Shown here one piece after another: positions 1 to 13,300 of a stretch of DNA of 64,000 nucleotides. The stretch spans positions 463,540 through 527,539 of the forward strand of contig CAXAMN010027484.1 in NCBI GenBank assembly GCA_963970005.1, written 5' to 3'. Within the stretch, counting starts at the first letter, position 1, and the number at the start of each line of letters is the position of its first letter. The DNA comes from Durusdinium trenchii (Eukaryota > Sar > Dinophyceae > Suessiales > Symbiodiniaceae). The notes under the pieces were generated by a model. It searched no databases and was not told the DNA's origin. It saw nothing but the letters and a program-made list of their open reading frames with translations. Both the position numbers and the translations under genes were made by a program.

Positions 1-3000
1 TCCAATGAGGGCACCGTCCGGCTGTGGACCTGCCCGGAGACCCGGTCGAGACGACCGACCCGACCGGTGGACGGTGGGAACCACGGAGGACGGGGACGGT
101 GAGGAACGGAGTCTTCCGGTGGGACACGGTTGGAACATCGGGCTTCGAAGCTTGTAGGCTGACATCGAAGCTTGTGGGACTGCTTATCTGTGTGTTTGGT
201 TGGGTGTGTGGCGGCCGGGTGGGGCTGCTCACCCCCCGAATTTGGAGAAGGGATTGGATGTCCCTTGGATTCGGGAAGCAAGGAAAGGAGCTGTAAGGAG
301 TTTCCTTGTGCCATAAGATGTCAGCTGGATCAGCAGGTGTTGTCAGTGAGTGGAGCTTCGCCTTGAACCCCTTCCGAGACCTGTCTGACGGGCGGTGGGT
401 ATAGTTGGATGTGCCTCACAAAGACCAGATCAAACCAGAAACCCACACCAGCACCATGGAAAGGGTGGTGTATGGGCACTTAGATGACCTAGATGACCTA
501 GATGTGTGCTTTCCCTCGATGACCTGGATGTGACATCCGGTTCCTGGGACCCAGCGCATTCGCACCACTGCTCCTCTTCGTCGCGACGTCGTGCCTCCGA
601 AACGAAGGGCGAAACGAGGGGCTCGTCTCCTGGACCCGAACATGGCGCCCAAACACCAGTTACACCAGGAGGGTCCTATACACCAAACACCTTCATAGGG
701 CTCCTATGAAGATACTTGGAGCTTTAGGGTGCACCATTTCTCCCTCACGTGACCACGCAGCAGCTCTCCCTCGAAGCTCCGTCGCACGCAGCTTTGCGGC
801 CCAGGTCCCAATGGCAGTTTCCAGTGTCATGGCCAGCCACTGACGAACCCGTCAGGACCAGTGAATCTTCGACAGATTCAGCTTGCAGGTCGAGCATTTT
901 GTACAGTAAAATGGAATGCAAACAGCTTGGGGGTAGCCCACATGACTAGGAAGAATAGGGAAGCTTGGGCATCGCCAGACATCGAGTGCCAGAGGCCTGA
1001 GGCCATTTTAACTTTCTGCCAACGGGGCAGAGTGTTTTGTAACTTCAGTAGTTGAACTACTCGAGGATGAGGTCATTGGTCACAAAGTTGATCTGTGGTT
1101 AGGGGCCATTAAGAGTGAACATGTCTTCAACACAACCGAGTAATGGCATGTTTGCTCTGACATGTTCTTCCGTGCTTCGTGCGTCCAACAAAACACACGT
1201 CGCTCGTTACGAGTCCAAACACACCAACGAACTCCGACGTGACGTCGTACGTTCCGCGGCCGAGGAACTGCTTGCGAGTCTTCAATGGCGCTCTGTGGGT
1301 GGGCGGGCAGCAAGGCATCACGTGCTTTGACCTGGAGTCCCTACAAGCGCGAGGAACCATTGCTTCTCAATATCCGGTCACAGGACCTACGGCCTTGGTG
1401 GGGAGTAGGGGTGGAAAAAGAGGGTGGAAAAAGAGGGTGTCTCTAATGTGGGCTGGATCCTTCGGTGTGACCTACCAGAAGTTGTTGCGCAAGCGTGTCC
1501 TTGTGGTGCGTCCATTGCATTTAAGGTTTGGCGTATGTTTCATACCTTTGAATGGAGATCATGTGACTCGCCGGCTACACCAGGCGATTTTGGTGTTTCA
1601 TGGTATGAATTGGCCTTTTACTTTGCGATTTTTACAGGACATTTTCTGCCTATTTGGATCTCATCGAAAACCGAAAAATTGCCTTTGCCATATGACTTTC
1701 ACTCACCCGAAGCTCAAATCCAACCTCAGGAAAAAAGAAGCTTGTGGCATCAAGCCTCTGTTCTTCGCTCTGTTGTGCGTTACCTAGAAAACTCCCTCCA
1801 GTGCGAGTTTTACCCCCGATATAAGAAGACCAATGCGAGCTCTTTGATACGACTGGGATACCACCGTAGTCTTGTAGGGGACATCTCTGCGCGTCCAAAC
1901 ATGCCTTTTGCTGATCTGCTGATTGCGAATTTGACATCCTATTCGTCCATGCCGACCCAATCGTATCCACTTAATGTGCGGGTGCTTCCGACACTCAAAG
2001 CTGCCGATGACCTTTGTCCCAATCCGCCTTACTCTGATATTCCGTACCGAAAGAGGCATAACCTCTATCAAAAGCTTAAGAAATGCCTTCGCTTGAAACA
2101 TAATCTCGCTGATATTGATGTTCCGAATTAGATGCTTGCATATGTGGCTGGTGTAATTCATTTTTAACATGTCACCCATCCTCACTGTGTCTCACACCGG
2201 TGCGAGATTTTGGTGTGATACACTTTTCTTTGTGTACATGGTGATTTGTGTCGTACATACCTACTCTCTAGTACCCCACTTTTAGTGGAAGGGCGTGAGA
2301 GGCGAACCCTGGATCGCGAGTTGGTGTGGTGGGTCAGAGTCGTGTTTGTGAGGGGAGGGGGAGCTTTAGCCTGGTGAACTCGGACCCACGCACGTTGGAC
2401 AAACAACTGTCATCCATGTTGAAGGCAACTATTCAGCTTATCAACTTCAATTGTTGTGAAATGTTCACTTTTGAATAACATGCCAACGTATATCAACTTA
2501 TAGAAACAAGCACCAGACCACACATGTACAAATTCAAAGTCATAAGAACTGTTTGTTTGAAGGGGTGTGAGCTATGTAGTTGCATTGGTTTTCCAAAAAG
2601 CGCTCACAATTACATTAGTTTTGAACGGAGTGGCAAGGATGTTGATGGAAAACAGTGTTTGCCTTCGTTTGCCTTGTTGGGGAGTGTTGAGTGCGCCGGC
2701 TGTTTTGGATATTCTTTGTTGAATAATTTTCACTGTCAGATTGGTGGCCAAGAGTCTAAGTGCAAGTCTTTTGGCTTGGATGTGCTGGAACTTGCAAACG
2801 ACTTTTTGTACCAAAGCTCCATCAGTATCCTGTCCATCTAACAAGCTATGCAGTAAACATGACTTGGCAGTGTGATTTTCCATGCTGGGTTGGATTTTGG
2901 GCCTCTGTATGCACTGGGAGGACTCCTCCAATTTCAGAACTTCATGATCGCGACCTTCCGCAATGGCGAGGTCAGTATTTATGATGCCTCAGGGGCACAG

Positions 3001-4451
3001 GCTGGTCGAGCGCTGGTGCATGTGATGTCGATTCCTTCGGCCGATGCCCTGCAACCAAACCTTCCGCTGGTGACCACCCCCCTTCAACAATCCCAAGCCA
3101 CCCAGAAGGCACAGCCAGCTGCGCCGATATTTCCACAAGTGCAGTGGGCATTCTCAGTTTGTCACAGTTATAGCCGCTACTTCTACATTGGCCTTGCTAG
3201 ATTGCTAGATGCCATGAATCATCAGGGAAGTTATCATGTGAAATGTCAAATCACTCTTGATTTGTCATGAGCTGAGGGAGGTCCATGTTTTCTTCAGGCT
3301 CAAATCGCTGTTCGACTATTTTAGGGGATTCACTGAATAAAAATCCTCACTTATGTTTTCGGATGACCCTGGATCCTGGCATTTCTCCTCGTGATCCTCC
3401 CTTCATCGGATCCTCCGCTGCAGATCTTCAACCGTCAGCCGATGGGGGAGCATACCTCGAACACCGCGTTGGAGCTGATGATGCACCCCACAGCCAACAA
3501 GCTCATGCTCTTGTGCGGCCAGACCTTGGGCTCCTTGCCGCCAACTGGCGCCAGCGGGGTCGGATGACGAACCGGAATCGCATGGAAGTGATTCCAATGG
3601 TTCCGAACCGAAGACTAATTACTTTCATTAGCGACTAGGACGGTGATTTTTCCACTTCCATGTGAGTGATTCGCAGTGTAGCTGGGTGGCCTTCCCTTTA
3701 CCCAACCTCGATGTCTTTCAGTCGCGACGTCGCAGAACTACCGCGCTTCGTTCTGACGTGGATGAGGCCGTCAGGCGGGCAGTTTGGGCAACAGAATCCG
3801 GAGGGCTCGCGGCTTTCTCCGGGTTTCTCACGACATCCCTGGTCCCTGGGTCTGTGAGGGGCCTACAGAGAGTAGAGCCGACTCACAGGGCATGTGCGTG
3901 TGCGTGTGCTGAGGATATATCACCGCATATGACTTGCCCGAGTTCCGTCCACGAGGGAGCTTTTGCTGTAAAGATCGTTCAGATGTAAAGGCCATCGTGG
4001 ACGCGCAGCCTGGAGGGAAGAAAGCGGACCTGGACCAGGGCCGGTGCCGAGGGGAGCGGAGGCAGATCTGGGAAATTGAGGAATGTCAAGGTGACAGATG
4101 TTTGAACATTGCGCGTTCCTACCTCACATTCCGTTGCAATCTGTTGGAGGTGTTTTTCTGAACTCCGACTTTGGTTTGCAAGTGTCCCACGATTTCCCAA
4201 GAACCACCAGATCTGCTAATGAGATCTGCCAAAAACTTCTAAGGCAGAGTGACGGAGTCTTTCTCACCGCCGGGCTTCACGGCGATATCATCATTTGGCG
4301 CTGGGGGGCCTCTGCTGGGCCCAGTGTCAGCCCCTTCGCACCGGGAGCGCCGGGAGCACCGGGCTGCGGCGGTTGCGGTGGCTGTGGCGGCTGCGGGATG
4401 GCGGCTAACGTCTTTGGAGCGCCGGGAGCGGGTGGTGGTATGATGATGTGA
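1..4451 (+). CDS. WD40-repeat protein gene, 3' part (multi-exon, 5' end outside window)
   Basis: Several short stretches on this strand encode WD40 blade pieces and share direction. About 1-48 gives SNEGTVRLWT; about 1270-1375 gives NGALWVGGQQGITCFD; about 2895-3020 gives QFQNFMIATFRNGEVSIYD; about 3412-3540 gives ELMMHPTANKLMLLCG. About 3718-3840 gives FGQQNPEGSRLSP and about 3990-4090 gives GERRQIWEIEECQ; these two are less sure. The last exon (about 4250-4451) gives DGVFLTAGLHGDIIIWRW and then a Gly/Ala/Pro/Cys-rich tail ending in GGGMMM and TGA. WD40 proteins fold into beta-propellers that hold complexes together; the exact subfamily is not recognised. Exon borders are approximate. The 1375-2890 intron holds a retroelement relic. 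The blade motifs are seen directly; joining them into one gene is inference. Confidence 0.6.
1424..2131 (+). pseudogene. Retroelement-like ORF relic inside a WD40-gene intron
   Basis: A 235-codon open frame whose middle reads as protein, for example SWYELAFYFAIFTGHFLPIW and LLIANLTSYSS, with stop TAG at 2129-2131. It is T-rich in the third codon position, unlike the flanking WD40 exons, and lies wholly inside what looks like an intron of the upstream gene. I do not recognise a catalytic motif. It resembles the uncharacterised C-terminal parts of dinoflagellate mobile-element proteins, but that is from general memory, so the assignment is weak. The ATG at 1424 follows a short GTGGAAAAAGAGG duplication and may not be a true start. 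Confidence 0.35.
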
Positions 4452-4989
4452 GGTGACACGAAAAAGGGGCTTTGGAGCTGTCCAAAGGGCGCTGCAGCGG
4501 TGGTCTTTACATTCATCGCAAGAATGATAAGTTTTGCGAGGAGAGGAGAGTGAGAAGGTTTTTCAGGAAGTTAAGGGTGTTCCGATGAGATTGTCATGGC
4601 CGAACACTTTCGCACGTTCTTCCTCATGTGTTGCTTATCCCACGCATGCTCTTAGCTTTCAAACGCCCAAGGCAGCTGCTTCACAGCAGCGTGCGGAGCT
4701 GGCCGGAAGCGGACAACTGATAGAGGACGGGGTGGGAAGTCCGCGACGTAACCGCGTCCTTAGGTCTCAAGCTGTGCGACCATGTGCAACCTGTTTTCGT
4801 TGTGAAGTCTTTTATATGCTGAATTGGTATGTCTATTATGTGTTTTATATTGGTGTGTCTGTGCGTGTGGCGTTGCATTGTGAGTTTGAAAGAGCTTTGC
4901 AACACATCACCCCGCTGCATTGTACGCAAGCTGAAGCAGCGCGCTGAAGCAGCGTGCCAACACATGTGGTCCATTGGCGCCAGACGAAG
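4452..4989. other. Intergenic stretch after the WD40 gene
   Basis: Follows the WD40 stop codon. I see no convincing exon, hairpin or known repeat. Short open frames on both strands lack splice signals and look like chance. Confidence 0.4.
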
Positions 4990-5184
4990 CAACCAGACCC
5001 CCGGCTCAACAGACGACCTGCAGCACTCTCAGCTGACGAGGCTCCCTCGCTGGAGCTGGAGGCGCCCCAGAGTCGGAGGGAGGGACGACTTCGACGAACC
5101 CGGGGGGCTGAATCAAGGCTTGATGAAAGAGTGTCAGCGAACGGTTCTACAGGGAATGAAAACATACCCAGGAACAGTGGATAA
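4990..5184 (+). CDS. Possible exon of unknown gene
   Basis: The frame ending in a stop at 5182-5184 gives a charged, alternating acidic/basic sequence (ALSADEAPSLELEAPQSRRE followed by an Arg-rich run), which looks coding rather than random. A possible acceptor is the AG of GACCTGCAG near 5020. No family is recognised. The 3' end overlaps the beginning of a dispersed repeat (family F), so part of the frame may be repeat-derived. It could belong with the exon at 5788-5935. Confidence 0.25.
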   Translation, partial: QPDPRLNRRPAALSADEAPSLELEAPQSRREGRLRRTRGAESRLDERVSANGSTGNENIPRNSG

Positions 5185-5262
5185 TCCTTGTACTTTTTGG
5201 GGGGAGTGGTGGCACCCGACTAAACAAGAACAGGTAGAAAAAGGGTAACTATATATAGTGAC
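5120..5262 (+). repeat. Dispersed repeat family F, copy 1
   Basis: The core GAGTGGTGGCACCCG near 5205, preceded by an ACATACCCAGGAACAGTGG-like segment and followed by GAACAGGTAGAAAAAGGGT, recurs on the minus strand at about 50035-50150 and 61415-61545. The three copies are diverged but collinear over roughly 100 bp. The origin is unknown; it may be the tail of an older retroelement. Confidence 0.4.
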
Positions 5263-5787
5263 TATAATAGTAACCTTCATTTTCCACGCAAACTGAGGGA
5301 GCCCAGGAAAGCTGCTGGGGACATCGTGGGTCGCAGAAGCTGCTTGACATCAACGGCGCGCTCCAGGTGGTACCATGTGCGTGGAGCGAGAGGGTAGGGG
5401 GCTTTCGCTTTCACTGAGAAGTCTAAGACCAAGTTTAAAATGGTCAGTGATCCGAGTCTAGGAATTTCCTTGTAAAAAGCATGAGAAGTGCTCCCTTGAC
5501 CCGCTTTCCCCAACCAACAGTTGTGGAGCAAATCCACCTTCCAGCATCTTCCAGCAATCCATCGGATGGTACTATTCCGAGGGATCATTGTCCACTTCCA
5601 AGATTGACATGGAACCCCACTGGGTTGTAGAGGAAAATGGTCAAAACCACCGGCCGGTCGATTCTGAGGTTCCATGTGAGTTTTCAGGGAAGGAATAGGT
5701 TTAGGTTTTCCACATAAGTATCTGAAACATGTTCCTCCGACCCTATGTTTTCCTCATAAGTATAGTTAACTTCTGTAAACTTTCAGG

Positions 5788-5935
5788 CTCGGAAGGGCAC
5801 CTCACGTCGGCCAGGACGACGACGAGCTGAGCGACGGAGAGTTCCAGAACCGCGTGAAGAGACCTCCTTGGCGACCGTCGGGGTGCCCAGGGGTCAGCTT
5901 TCGGATTCAGAAAAGAAGAGGATGGAAACACCTTG
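5788..5935 (+). CDS. Possible 3'-terminal exon of unknown gene
   Basis: A clear polypyrimidine acceptor (CTGTAAACTTTCAG) ends at 5787. After it one frame reads ARKGTSRRPGRRR, then EETSLATVGVPRGQLSDSEK, and stops with TGA at 5933-5935. A second frame through the same bases is also open (VGQDDDELSDGEFQNR), so the frame is not settled. Either reading is a short polar tail without a recognised domain. A third frame continues to 6184 and gives another plausible tail (ESIDADPESGSESKETSMEA). Confidence 0.3.
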
Positions 5936-6698
5936 AGCCCGTCAATTCCGCTGCCTCCGGCGTTCCCTCAGGCGCCAATTGATGAATGTCTACAAGGGAA
6001 GTGGGGTGAGAAACTCAGCCGCTTCGTAGAAATGCCATGCGCAGCACCAATGAAACAGACATGGATGGTTACAATGGAATCCATCGATGCAGATCCGGAA
6101 TCAGGTTCCGAATCGAAGGAAACATCGATGGAAGCATTAGTTACCAAAAAACAAATGAACATTAAGAACTTTTTAGATATTTAGCAATCTTATATACAAT
6201 TGAGCCGCGTGTTTTTTTGCAAAGGATTAGGTTATACAAAAAGAACTGTTGAGCAGTTGCGGAGGCTGTCCTGCTTGGGGCGCAGGCGTCGTGTAACGCG
6301 AAAATAGGTCTGTTGCTGGGAGCCAGACAGTCTACGCAGTCTGTTCCACAATTCTATGCAGCAACTATGTCAGGAAGCGCAGGTGCTGGTCCAAATATGT
6401 CCAAATGCAGTACTGGCTATTACATTACATCACATGTGCTCATTCCATGGTTATCACTGTTAGGAGTTCATTGTCGTTTTACAGGTCGAAGTGCATGTGC
6501 TCCTATACTACTCTGCTCAATGGAGGGTGAGTGTCAAGTTAAACAACTACAAATAAAGCTTGTCTTTCCCGAAGACCTTTGAACAACATTTAAAGAAGTC
6601 TGAACCAGAAAACTCATGCTTTCATGAAACATGTGCCTGTACGCCAAACTGCCTACGCAAGTCTTTCAACAACGCCCCCTTTAGGCATTCACGCGCGT

Positions 6699-6890
6699 GC
6701 TGCTGCTGTTGCTGCTGCTGCTGCTGTTGCTGCCTCTTGCTTGCTGCTTGTTGTGTGTTGTTTGTGTGCTGCTGCTGCACCGCTTGTCTGCTGTTTTTGT
6801 GCTGCTTGGGTGTTGCTTCTGTGCAGCTTGTCCACCACTGCTGCTGGTGCTGCTGCTGCTATTGCTTGTGTGCTGCTGCATGCTATTTGA
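6699..6890 (+). repeat. Imperfect (CTG)n / TGCTGT-rich simple repeat
   Basis: Runs of CTG and GTTGCTG cover about 190 bp, densest at 6699-6735. All six frames stay open only because of this repeat, giving poly-Leu, poly-Cys, poly-Ala, poly-Ser and poly-Gln shadows, so no gene is called. It lies just left of the AT-rich island. Confidence 0.8.
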
Positions 6891-7950
6891 TTGCTTAGAC
6901 ACCTAACAAAGAAAACCTCTCGCATGGGCATTTACATGGAAGGGGGACCTAGGCAGACATCCATATAGGTATAGATCCAATATAAAGGCCCCACCCGAAA
7001 GAGAATCAAATTAATTTAGAATATGGAAATCATAAATAATTCAATAAATCTATCCAATTATATTGGATATATATATATTAATATAAATGAAAAATATCAA
7101 TAATTGATTTGATATGAAATATATTATATATTTAAATTATATATAGATTAATTATATATTTATATATAATAAATAATAAATATATATAAATATATTGATA
7201 TATTTGAATATTCTAATTTGGCACCAATATTTGTAAGGTTTATTTTAAAATTAATTATGTATATCAAAAATAAAAGAATATATAATGAATTTTTATATGA
7301 ATATTATTTTTTAGATATATTTGGAAGAAGAATTTATCGATTAGATTTTATATGGAAATATATAGAATCCGATTAAATATAAGAAATAAATAAATAAAGG
7401 GGTCGAAAATACTATATATTTTTTTAATATTAAATTATGTGGCAGGTCTTTAATTAAATATATTTTTGTTGTTGGACGTTAGGTTTGGGATAGAATGCAT
7501 TAGTATTTGTCTTAGGATATATTTAGAATGTTTGCAGATTTTTGAAAAATGAGCTAATCGCGCGATAGCATTGCGTTAAATCCGCGCTAGCAATGATTGT
7601 TAGATTCCATTGTGGATCTTTCTAAGGCGGATTTATAATATATCTTTCGTTTGAAGCATGGTTTGAAATTCGGAGATTAATTGAAAATGGCACAATATTT
7701 ATAATACCTCGTACAATTTGGCGCCATTATTAATTTGGTCAACTAGTTATGTATGCCAAAAATAAAGAATATATAATATAATGATTTTAAAATTATTTGA
7801 AAGGATATATATATATAGCATAATGATTTTAAATATATATAATTAATTAATAAATATTCATATTGATGAATTTATATAAAATTGTAGTATTAATATTATG
7901 ATGCTTTATATATATATAAATTATATATTTTGAAATATATATTTAAAAGA

Positions 7951-7953
<3 letters not shown>

Positions 7954-7982
<29 letters not shown>
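7954..7982. repeat. Poly-T tract (29 T)
   Basis: Twenty-nine consecutive T on the plus strand within the AT-rich island. It could be the poly-A tail of a decayed minus-strand retroinsertion or simple slippage; no adjacent retrogene was identified. Confidence 0.9.
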
Positions 7983-10225
7983 CAAAATTGGATATATTTT
8001 CATGAATTTAGAGATATTTCGTATAAATTCCACGCTACCAAAATTTGATGAAATATATAATCGATGTTGCGCGATTCGAATAAGAGATCCAATAATATGA
8101 AAATATAATATTATAATATTTTTGAAATATAATATGAATTTGATAAATGCAAAAGTGCATATGAAACGGCAGAAAAAAAAATATTTAGGAATATCGATGA
8201 TAATTCTAATTGATTCAAATTCAAATAATATAGATATGGATTTTATATCTAAATATATATATATTCATACGATATAGGTCCTTCTAAAGACGATGAATTA
8301 TATCTTCTTAAATATTAAATAATATAATTGAATTTTATGATATTGGATTATTAATGAAATATATATCTTCGATTGATTTAAAATAAACTATTAATATTGA
8401 ACCCTGGTGATTATATCGTATTAATATATTGTCTCGGAAGACATCCCAAAAGGAAAGGGAAGAATCGAATTAATCAATGGGATCAATCAAATAGATTATT
8501 ATATCCTCGAATAAATAGAATTGGTATTCTATTAATTCATTAAATTATTCTAATTATTCGGTCAAATGGAAATAAACGAATGAATTGAAAGGGGCGAATA
8601 TCTAAATTGCTAAATTTTTATAATTATCCATCAATTTCGGGTTCTTTTCGGCCAGGGAAATATTTATATTGGTCTGGTTGTTTCGGCTAATATGGACGAA
8701 GAATTTATCCTTATCGATATTATATTTGAAGGATTAAGTTAAATCTATTCAATTCAAATCATGATATATTGATTTTGAATGATATGATTCTGATCCAATA
8801 TTGAATATTTTTATGCCTGCAGATTTATGTTTGATTTTCATTGGTTATTATGTGGATTATTGAAGCCATATGCCAACACGAATCATTCAGAATCAAGATC
8901 TAGGATGGTTTTGATTTGGCTTTGGGTCAAAACAGAAATACCTCGGTTGACCACCAGGAATGAACAGAATAGACTACCTGGAAGTCAACCTACCCTGGTT
9001 TGGGGCTCGGGGTTTTGACCCGCAGCCATTTGTGCCGCTACAGAACGATTCAATTAATAGTAAAATTAATGAAGGTATGAAGAAAAGATATCAATTTCAT
9101 TTCAATATAGAAGAAATAATTAATATAATAATATGTTTCCTAGAATATTTTTATTAATGATGATATTTTAGAAAAGAAAACCGATGTTATTGAATGAATA
9201 TATTTCAACAATTCGGTTTGAATTATTTGATAGATGAATCATCATCATTGATAATTTAATATGTTCGATCAAAAAAATCAATAGAATTCATTCAGAATAT
9301 AGAATCATTAATTTGAGGTGGATAACCGTTGTTGGCGAATCAATTTCAATCCATTCAATAGAATTAATTTGGAAATTTGATTTATTTATTTCAGGTGGTC
9401 GTTATTGCCGAGCTCCCATCTTCAATAAATTCCGCTAAATGGAGCGGATTCGGATTCTTGAATCTAATTGTCAATTTTGGGTGGCTAGGCATCATTGGAA
9501 GAATTCGATCCAATTATTTTATAAGGAGAAGATGATTTGCCCTCTCTTTAGGTGCTTAACCGTCGTTAACAAATTATATAAAAAGAAGACAATAAATAAA
9601 TCAAATATAACTATGAATTAATCCATATATATAAAACCTCTATCTGTCCTTTGATGGCTAACTATAGAAGGCGAGGACAAATTATCATTTTCTTATAGAT
9701 TTTTTTCTATATCCAAATTTGATGGTCCAAAATTGAATATATTGATAATTTAATTGGTTCAGATAAATTGTAAAGATTATATCGATATTAAATATGGATC
9801 CAAATATATATGTGATATTATCTATTTCTCTTATTCAAAGAAATATATCAAAATTTTGATTTTAGGAAATATGTTTATTCAATTAATTTCATAATTAGTA
9901 AAATATATAAATTGGAAATATACAATAAATATATATAAATAAATATTATATTAAATGCAAAATCAAATATAAAATACATATAATAATTATAATTAATAAT
10001 TAAATATAGATAATTCAATGCAAATAATATTATAAATAAATATTCAATATAGAAAAAATATAAAATCATAATTTAATCTAAAACCATCAAATTTGGAAAT
10101 ATTTACGTATTACGGCCATAATTATATATATTATTTTAAAATATATTGATTAATAATTACCTATATATATATATTCCTTATTTATATATCTAAAAATATT
10201 TTTAAATAAATATATATCTATATAT

Positions 10226-10238
10226 ATATATTCAATAT
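10226..10238. repeat. Target-site duplication, left copy
   Basis: ATATATTCAATAT lies directly before the first GC-rich base of the retrotransposon and is repeated exactly at 17270-17282, directly after its 3' tail. Thirteen bases fits target-primed insertion. The surrounding sequence is repetitive AT, so part of the match could be chance, but both copies sit exactly at the element borders. Confidence 0.7.
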
Positions 10239-10327
10239 AGTTCAAGTGTCATTTCCAATTCAAGTGTCCGCGGCCGTGTCCGGGGGCCAACTGCCATGGA
10301 TTTGTGGTTTTCCTTCCATAGATTGGA

Positions 10328-13300
10328 ATGTGGTTCCTTCCGATTTTCACCATAGCTGCTTTGATCCATCAGATGTCCCTAGAACTGGATCTCCCGGTCC
10401 CAAGTCCGGGAGGCTTGAATCCCAGTGCACCACCCTTTGTACCACAAGGATTCGAGCCTGGCGTGAGGGTTGCCAACCTTTCTTCACGGGTTGGCGAAAG
10501 TGCAATGCACTCCCATGCACCTACCAAGACATGCACGAAAGCCAGTGAAGTCTGGGCGATGTTTGGCTACGGCCAGTTGGTGCACCAGTCTCGAATACGG
10601 CGTATCAAACGTTCATTTCGCAGGGCATGCAAACGTGCATTACAAGCTGGACACACAAGCTACCATGGCAGATGCTTCACAGAATCCGATGTGCCATTTC
10701 GTTTGCGAGGTCCTTTGAAGGCTGAAATCCAGAGGTCAACACTGCAACCTCCGACTCGACCGGCAAAACAATCTGGAGTTGTTCTGAAGATTCTCTCCTG
10801 GAATGCCACACGAAGCTTGAGTTACCATGAATGGTTAGCCTGGGCCACGGGCCGACCTGAAGATATACTCTTGATTCAAGAATCCAACTGGAAGTTCAAT
10901 GGACAATGGGAAATTGAACATTGGTATTGCATTCACTCTCAAGAGGCCGCCGCAAGCCAGCTCATCATGGTCCGCAAAACTTTGATCCGTGCATCCATGT
11001 TGGCATATGCAGTGTTGATTCCAGGCAGACTATTGCATCTTCGCTTGATGCTAGACAGGGTCCATGATGTATACACTATATATCAGACGGCCTGGAGTAC
11101 GACCAAGTCCAGCCGAGCCCTTTTGCAAGAAAGGCAGGACCTGTGGGGGAAACTCCGCCAGTGTATTCACCATACTCCTCAAAGCCACATGATGGTTGTT
11201 ATTGGGGACTTCAACTGTCCGCTCCAACGCGATTCGCACTCCATTGGCAGTCATGATCCCCGCTTTGAACAGGCACTCCAAACCGATAAACACGACTTCC
11301 AACTCATGATTCGTGAATTGCCCTTGGTTGCAGTTCATTGCAAGCAGAAATACGTACCCGCCTTTCTGCATGGTAGCCATCAGACCCGAATAGACTTCGC
11401 TTTCATGCGATCCAATCAGATTAGGTGGAAACACATAACTGCATCAATTGACTGTCGGTTTGAGCGCATTGGTTTGCATCAGGGACCACAACATCGTCCG
11501 TTACTCCTAAGCCTTCCCCGGTGGCATCCGATCAGATCCGCTCCTTCGAAATTTTTATCCATCGATCGGTTTCGACTTCGACAGGAGATGATCGCTGACA
11601 CAACCGCATGGAGACACTTTGTCGTGGCAGCACAGAGTTGTATCCTCAGACATCAGTCCCCCAACCTGACCTGTCCGATAGAAAACTGCTATTCAATGGA
11701 ACATGAACTTAGAGAATTGTGTCTTGAGCATTTTCCTCGTCAGAAAAAACCATTTTCTACAGATAAGACAGTGGTCTCCCTCACAACACGTATGTGGCAT
11801 GCCCGTCGACTGGCCAGACAGGTGCTGTATGTTCATGTCCGCTCTCTATTCCACAGTTGGAAACACCTCACCATCTTTGCGCGTTTGCATGCTCAGATTC
11901 GTAAATTTGGTAAGATCAATAAACGACTCAAGCTTGAACAATTCTTGAAGGATAATGTTCCCCATGCTCTGTCAAATCGCATGCACGATTGGTATCGCAA
12001 CATCCGTAAACTCTGTCCTAAGCAGCCTTCTCGTAAAATACAATTACATGATAGGTTTGGCGCCCCTCTTCTTCCGCACCAGGAACTAGCTGTCCTTGTT
12101 GATCACTTTGGCACTATGTTCCATGACGAGCATTTTGAGTTAGCACCTGCTCCGTTGAACTCCATCCCATTCACTCAGGATCAGGTTGCAATGGGCCTCT
12201 CCAAACTTCCAGCTACGAAGGCACTTGCTCCGGATGGGATGCCAGGATTGATTTGGAAAGTCTTTGCACACGACATTGCAGCAGTTGTTTACCCCGCCAT
12301 CGAATGTGCCTGGACTCAGTCGGGAATTCCCCCCTCACGGTGGGCCACTGGATGGCCGCATCTCCTCAGTAAGCCCAATAAACCTCCCAATCATCCAGCT
12401 GCGCTTCGACCAATCTGCCTTCAGCACCCAGTCAGTAAGGTACTTTCGGGCATTCATTGTGAACAAGTGTTAGATCATGCACTTCCATCCCTTTGCCGGG
12501 TTCCCCTGTATGCCTACCTACCGCACCGCGGCACACAGGATTGTCTCCTGCTGACTTCTGAACACTGTCGACAGGTCAAAGCACTATGCCAGCACCACAA
12601 GAGTGATCCATTAAAGTCTGGACTGTGGGGTGGCCTCCAGGTCTCACTCGATCTTGAGAAGGCTTTTGATGCCATTGACAGAAACTTGGTTCTTCGAGCC
12701 ATCCAACGATTCGAGATGAACCCTGACCTTCAACTCCTTGTTCAGTCATGGCAACACAAACATAAGTACTGCATACCCCATAAGGATTTAATCGGACACG
12801 TCACAGCCAGCCGGGGTACAAAGCAGGGGTCCAAAGATGCCCCTTTGCTTTGGACCTTGAGTATGTACCTGCTCCTCGACCACCTGATGGCCAGTTTCGA
12901 CCTGCCTTGGATCATTTCCCACATTGTCATCTACGCAGACGACATTCACCTCAGGTGGCTCATAGATAGTTCGGCCTCGGGCCTGTCGGCCCTACATGAC
13001 CTAACTGTGGTGCTGGGTACGCTCAAGGCTTTCCATTTCCGGGTCAATCTGACCAAAAGTGTTGCCATTATGCGCCTTGTGGGAAAGTCCGCTCCGGCGT
13101 TTTTGAAACGATGGACGTCGAGAACAAAAGAAGGACCTCGATTGCACCTGCCAGATCAATCCTTAAGCCTTCCTCTTGTCGGTAAGACAGACTACCTAGG
13201 TGTCACATTGAGCTATCGGGCATTCGATCATGACACCGTTGTTCGCAGAGTCAAAGCTGCAAATGTTTGCTTCCGCATCTTGAGGAAATGGCTCCTGGAT

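Larger units (their letters stand above)
6960..10238. other. AT-rich island, left arm (no gene seen)
   Basis: Composition falls abruptly from near 50% GC to very high AT at about 6960-7010, after a CATCCATATAGG stretch. Sequence is dominated by ATATAT, AAATAT and TTCAAT. Stops occur in every frame; the few short frames are not supported. A slightly more GC-rich patch at about 8930-9060 (GGGGCTCGGGGTTTTGACCC) may be a decayed piece of a retroelement 5' end. I see no organellar gene, tRNA or rRNA. The block ends exactly where the retrotransposon begins. Confidence 0.7.

Noticed and set aside
6560-6931. Long Cys-, Leu-, Ala-, Ser- or Gln-rich open frames on both strands
   Set aside because: All are produced by one CTG-type simple repeat; homopolymer-like proteins in all six frames are not evidence of a gene.
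7000-10238. Organellar DNA or a plastid minicircle relic
   Set aside because: No tRNA, rRNA or photosystem/cytochrome gene motif was seen; only composition is suggestive.
11051-11434. Minus-strand open frames opposite the retrotransposon ORFs (also 15637-16155 and others)
   Set aside because: They are complements of the endonuclease, RT and ORF3 coding sequence with no independent motif.
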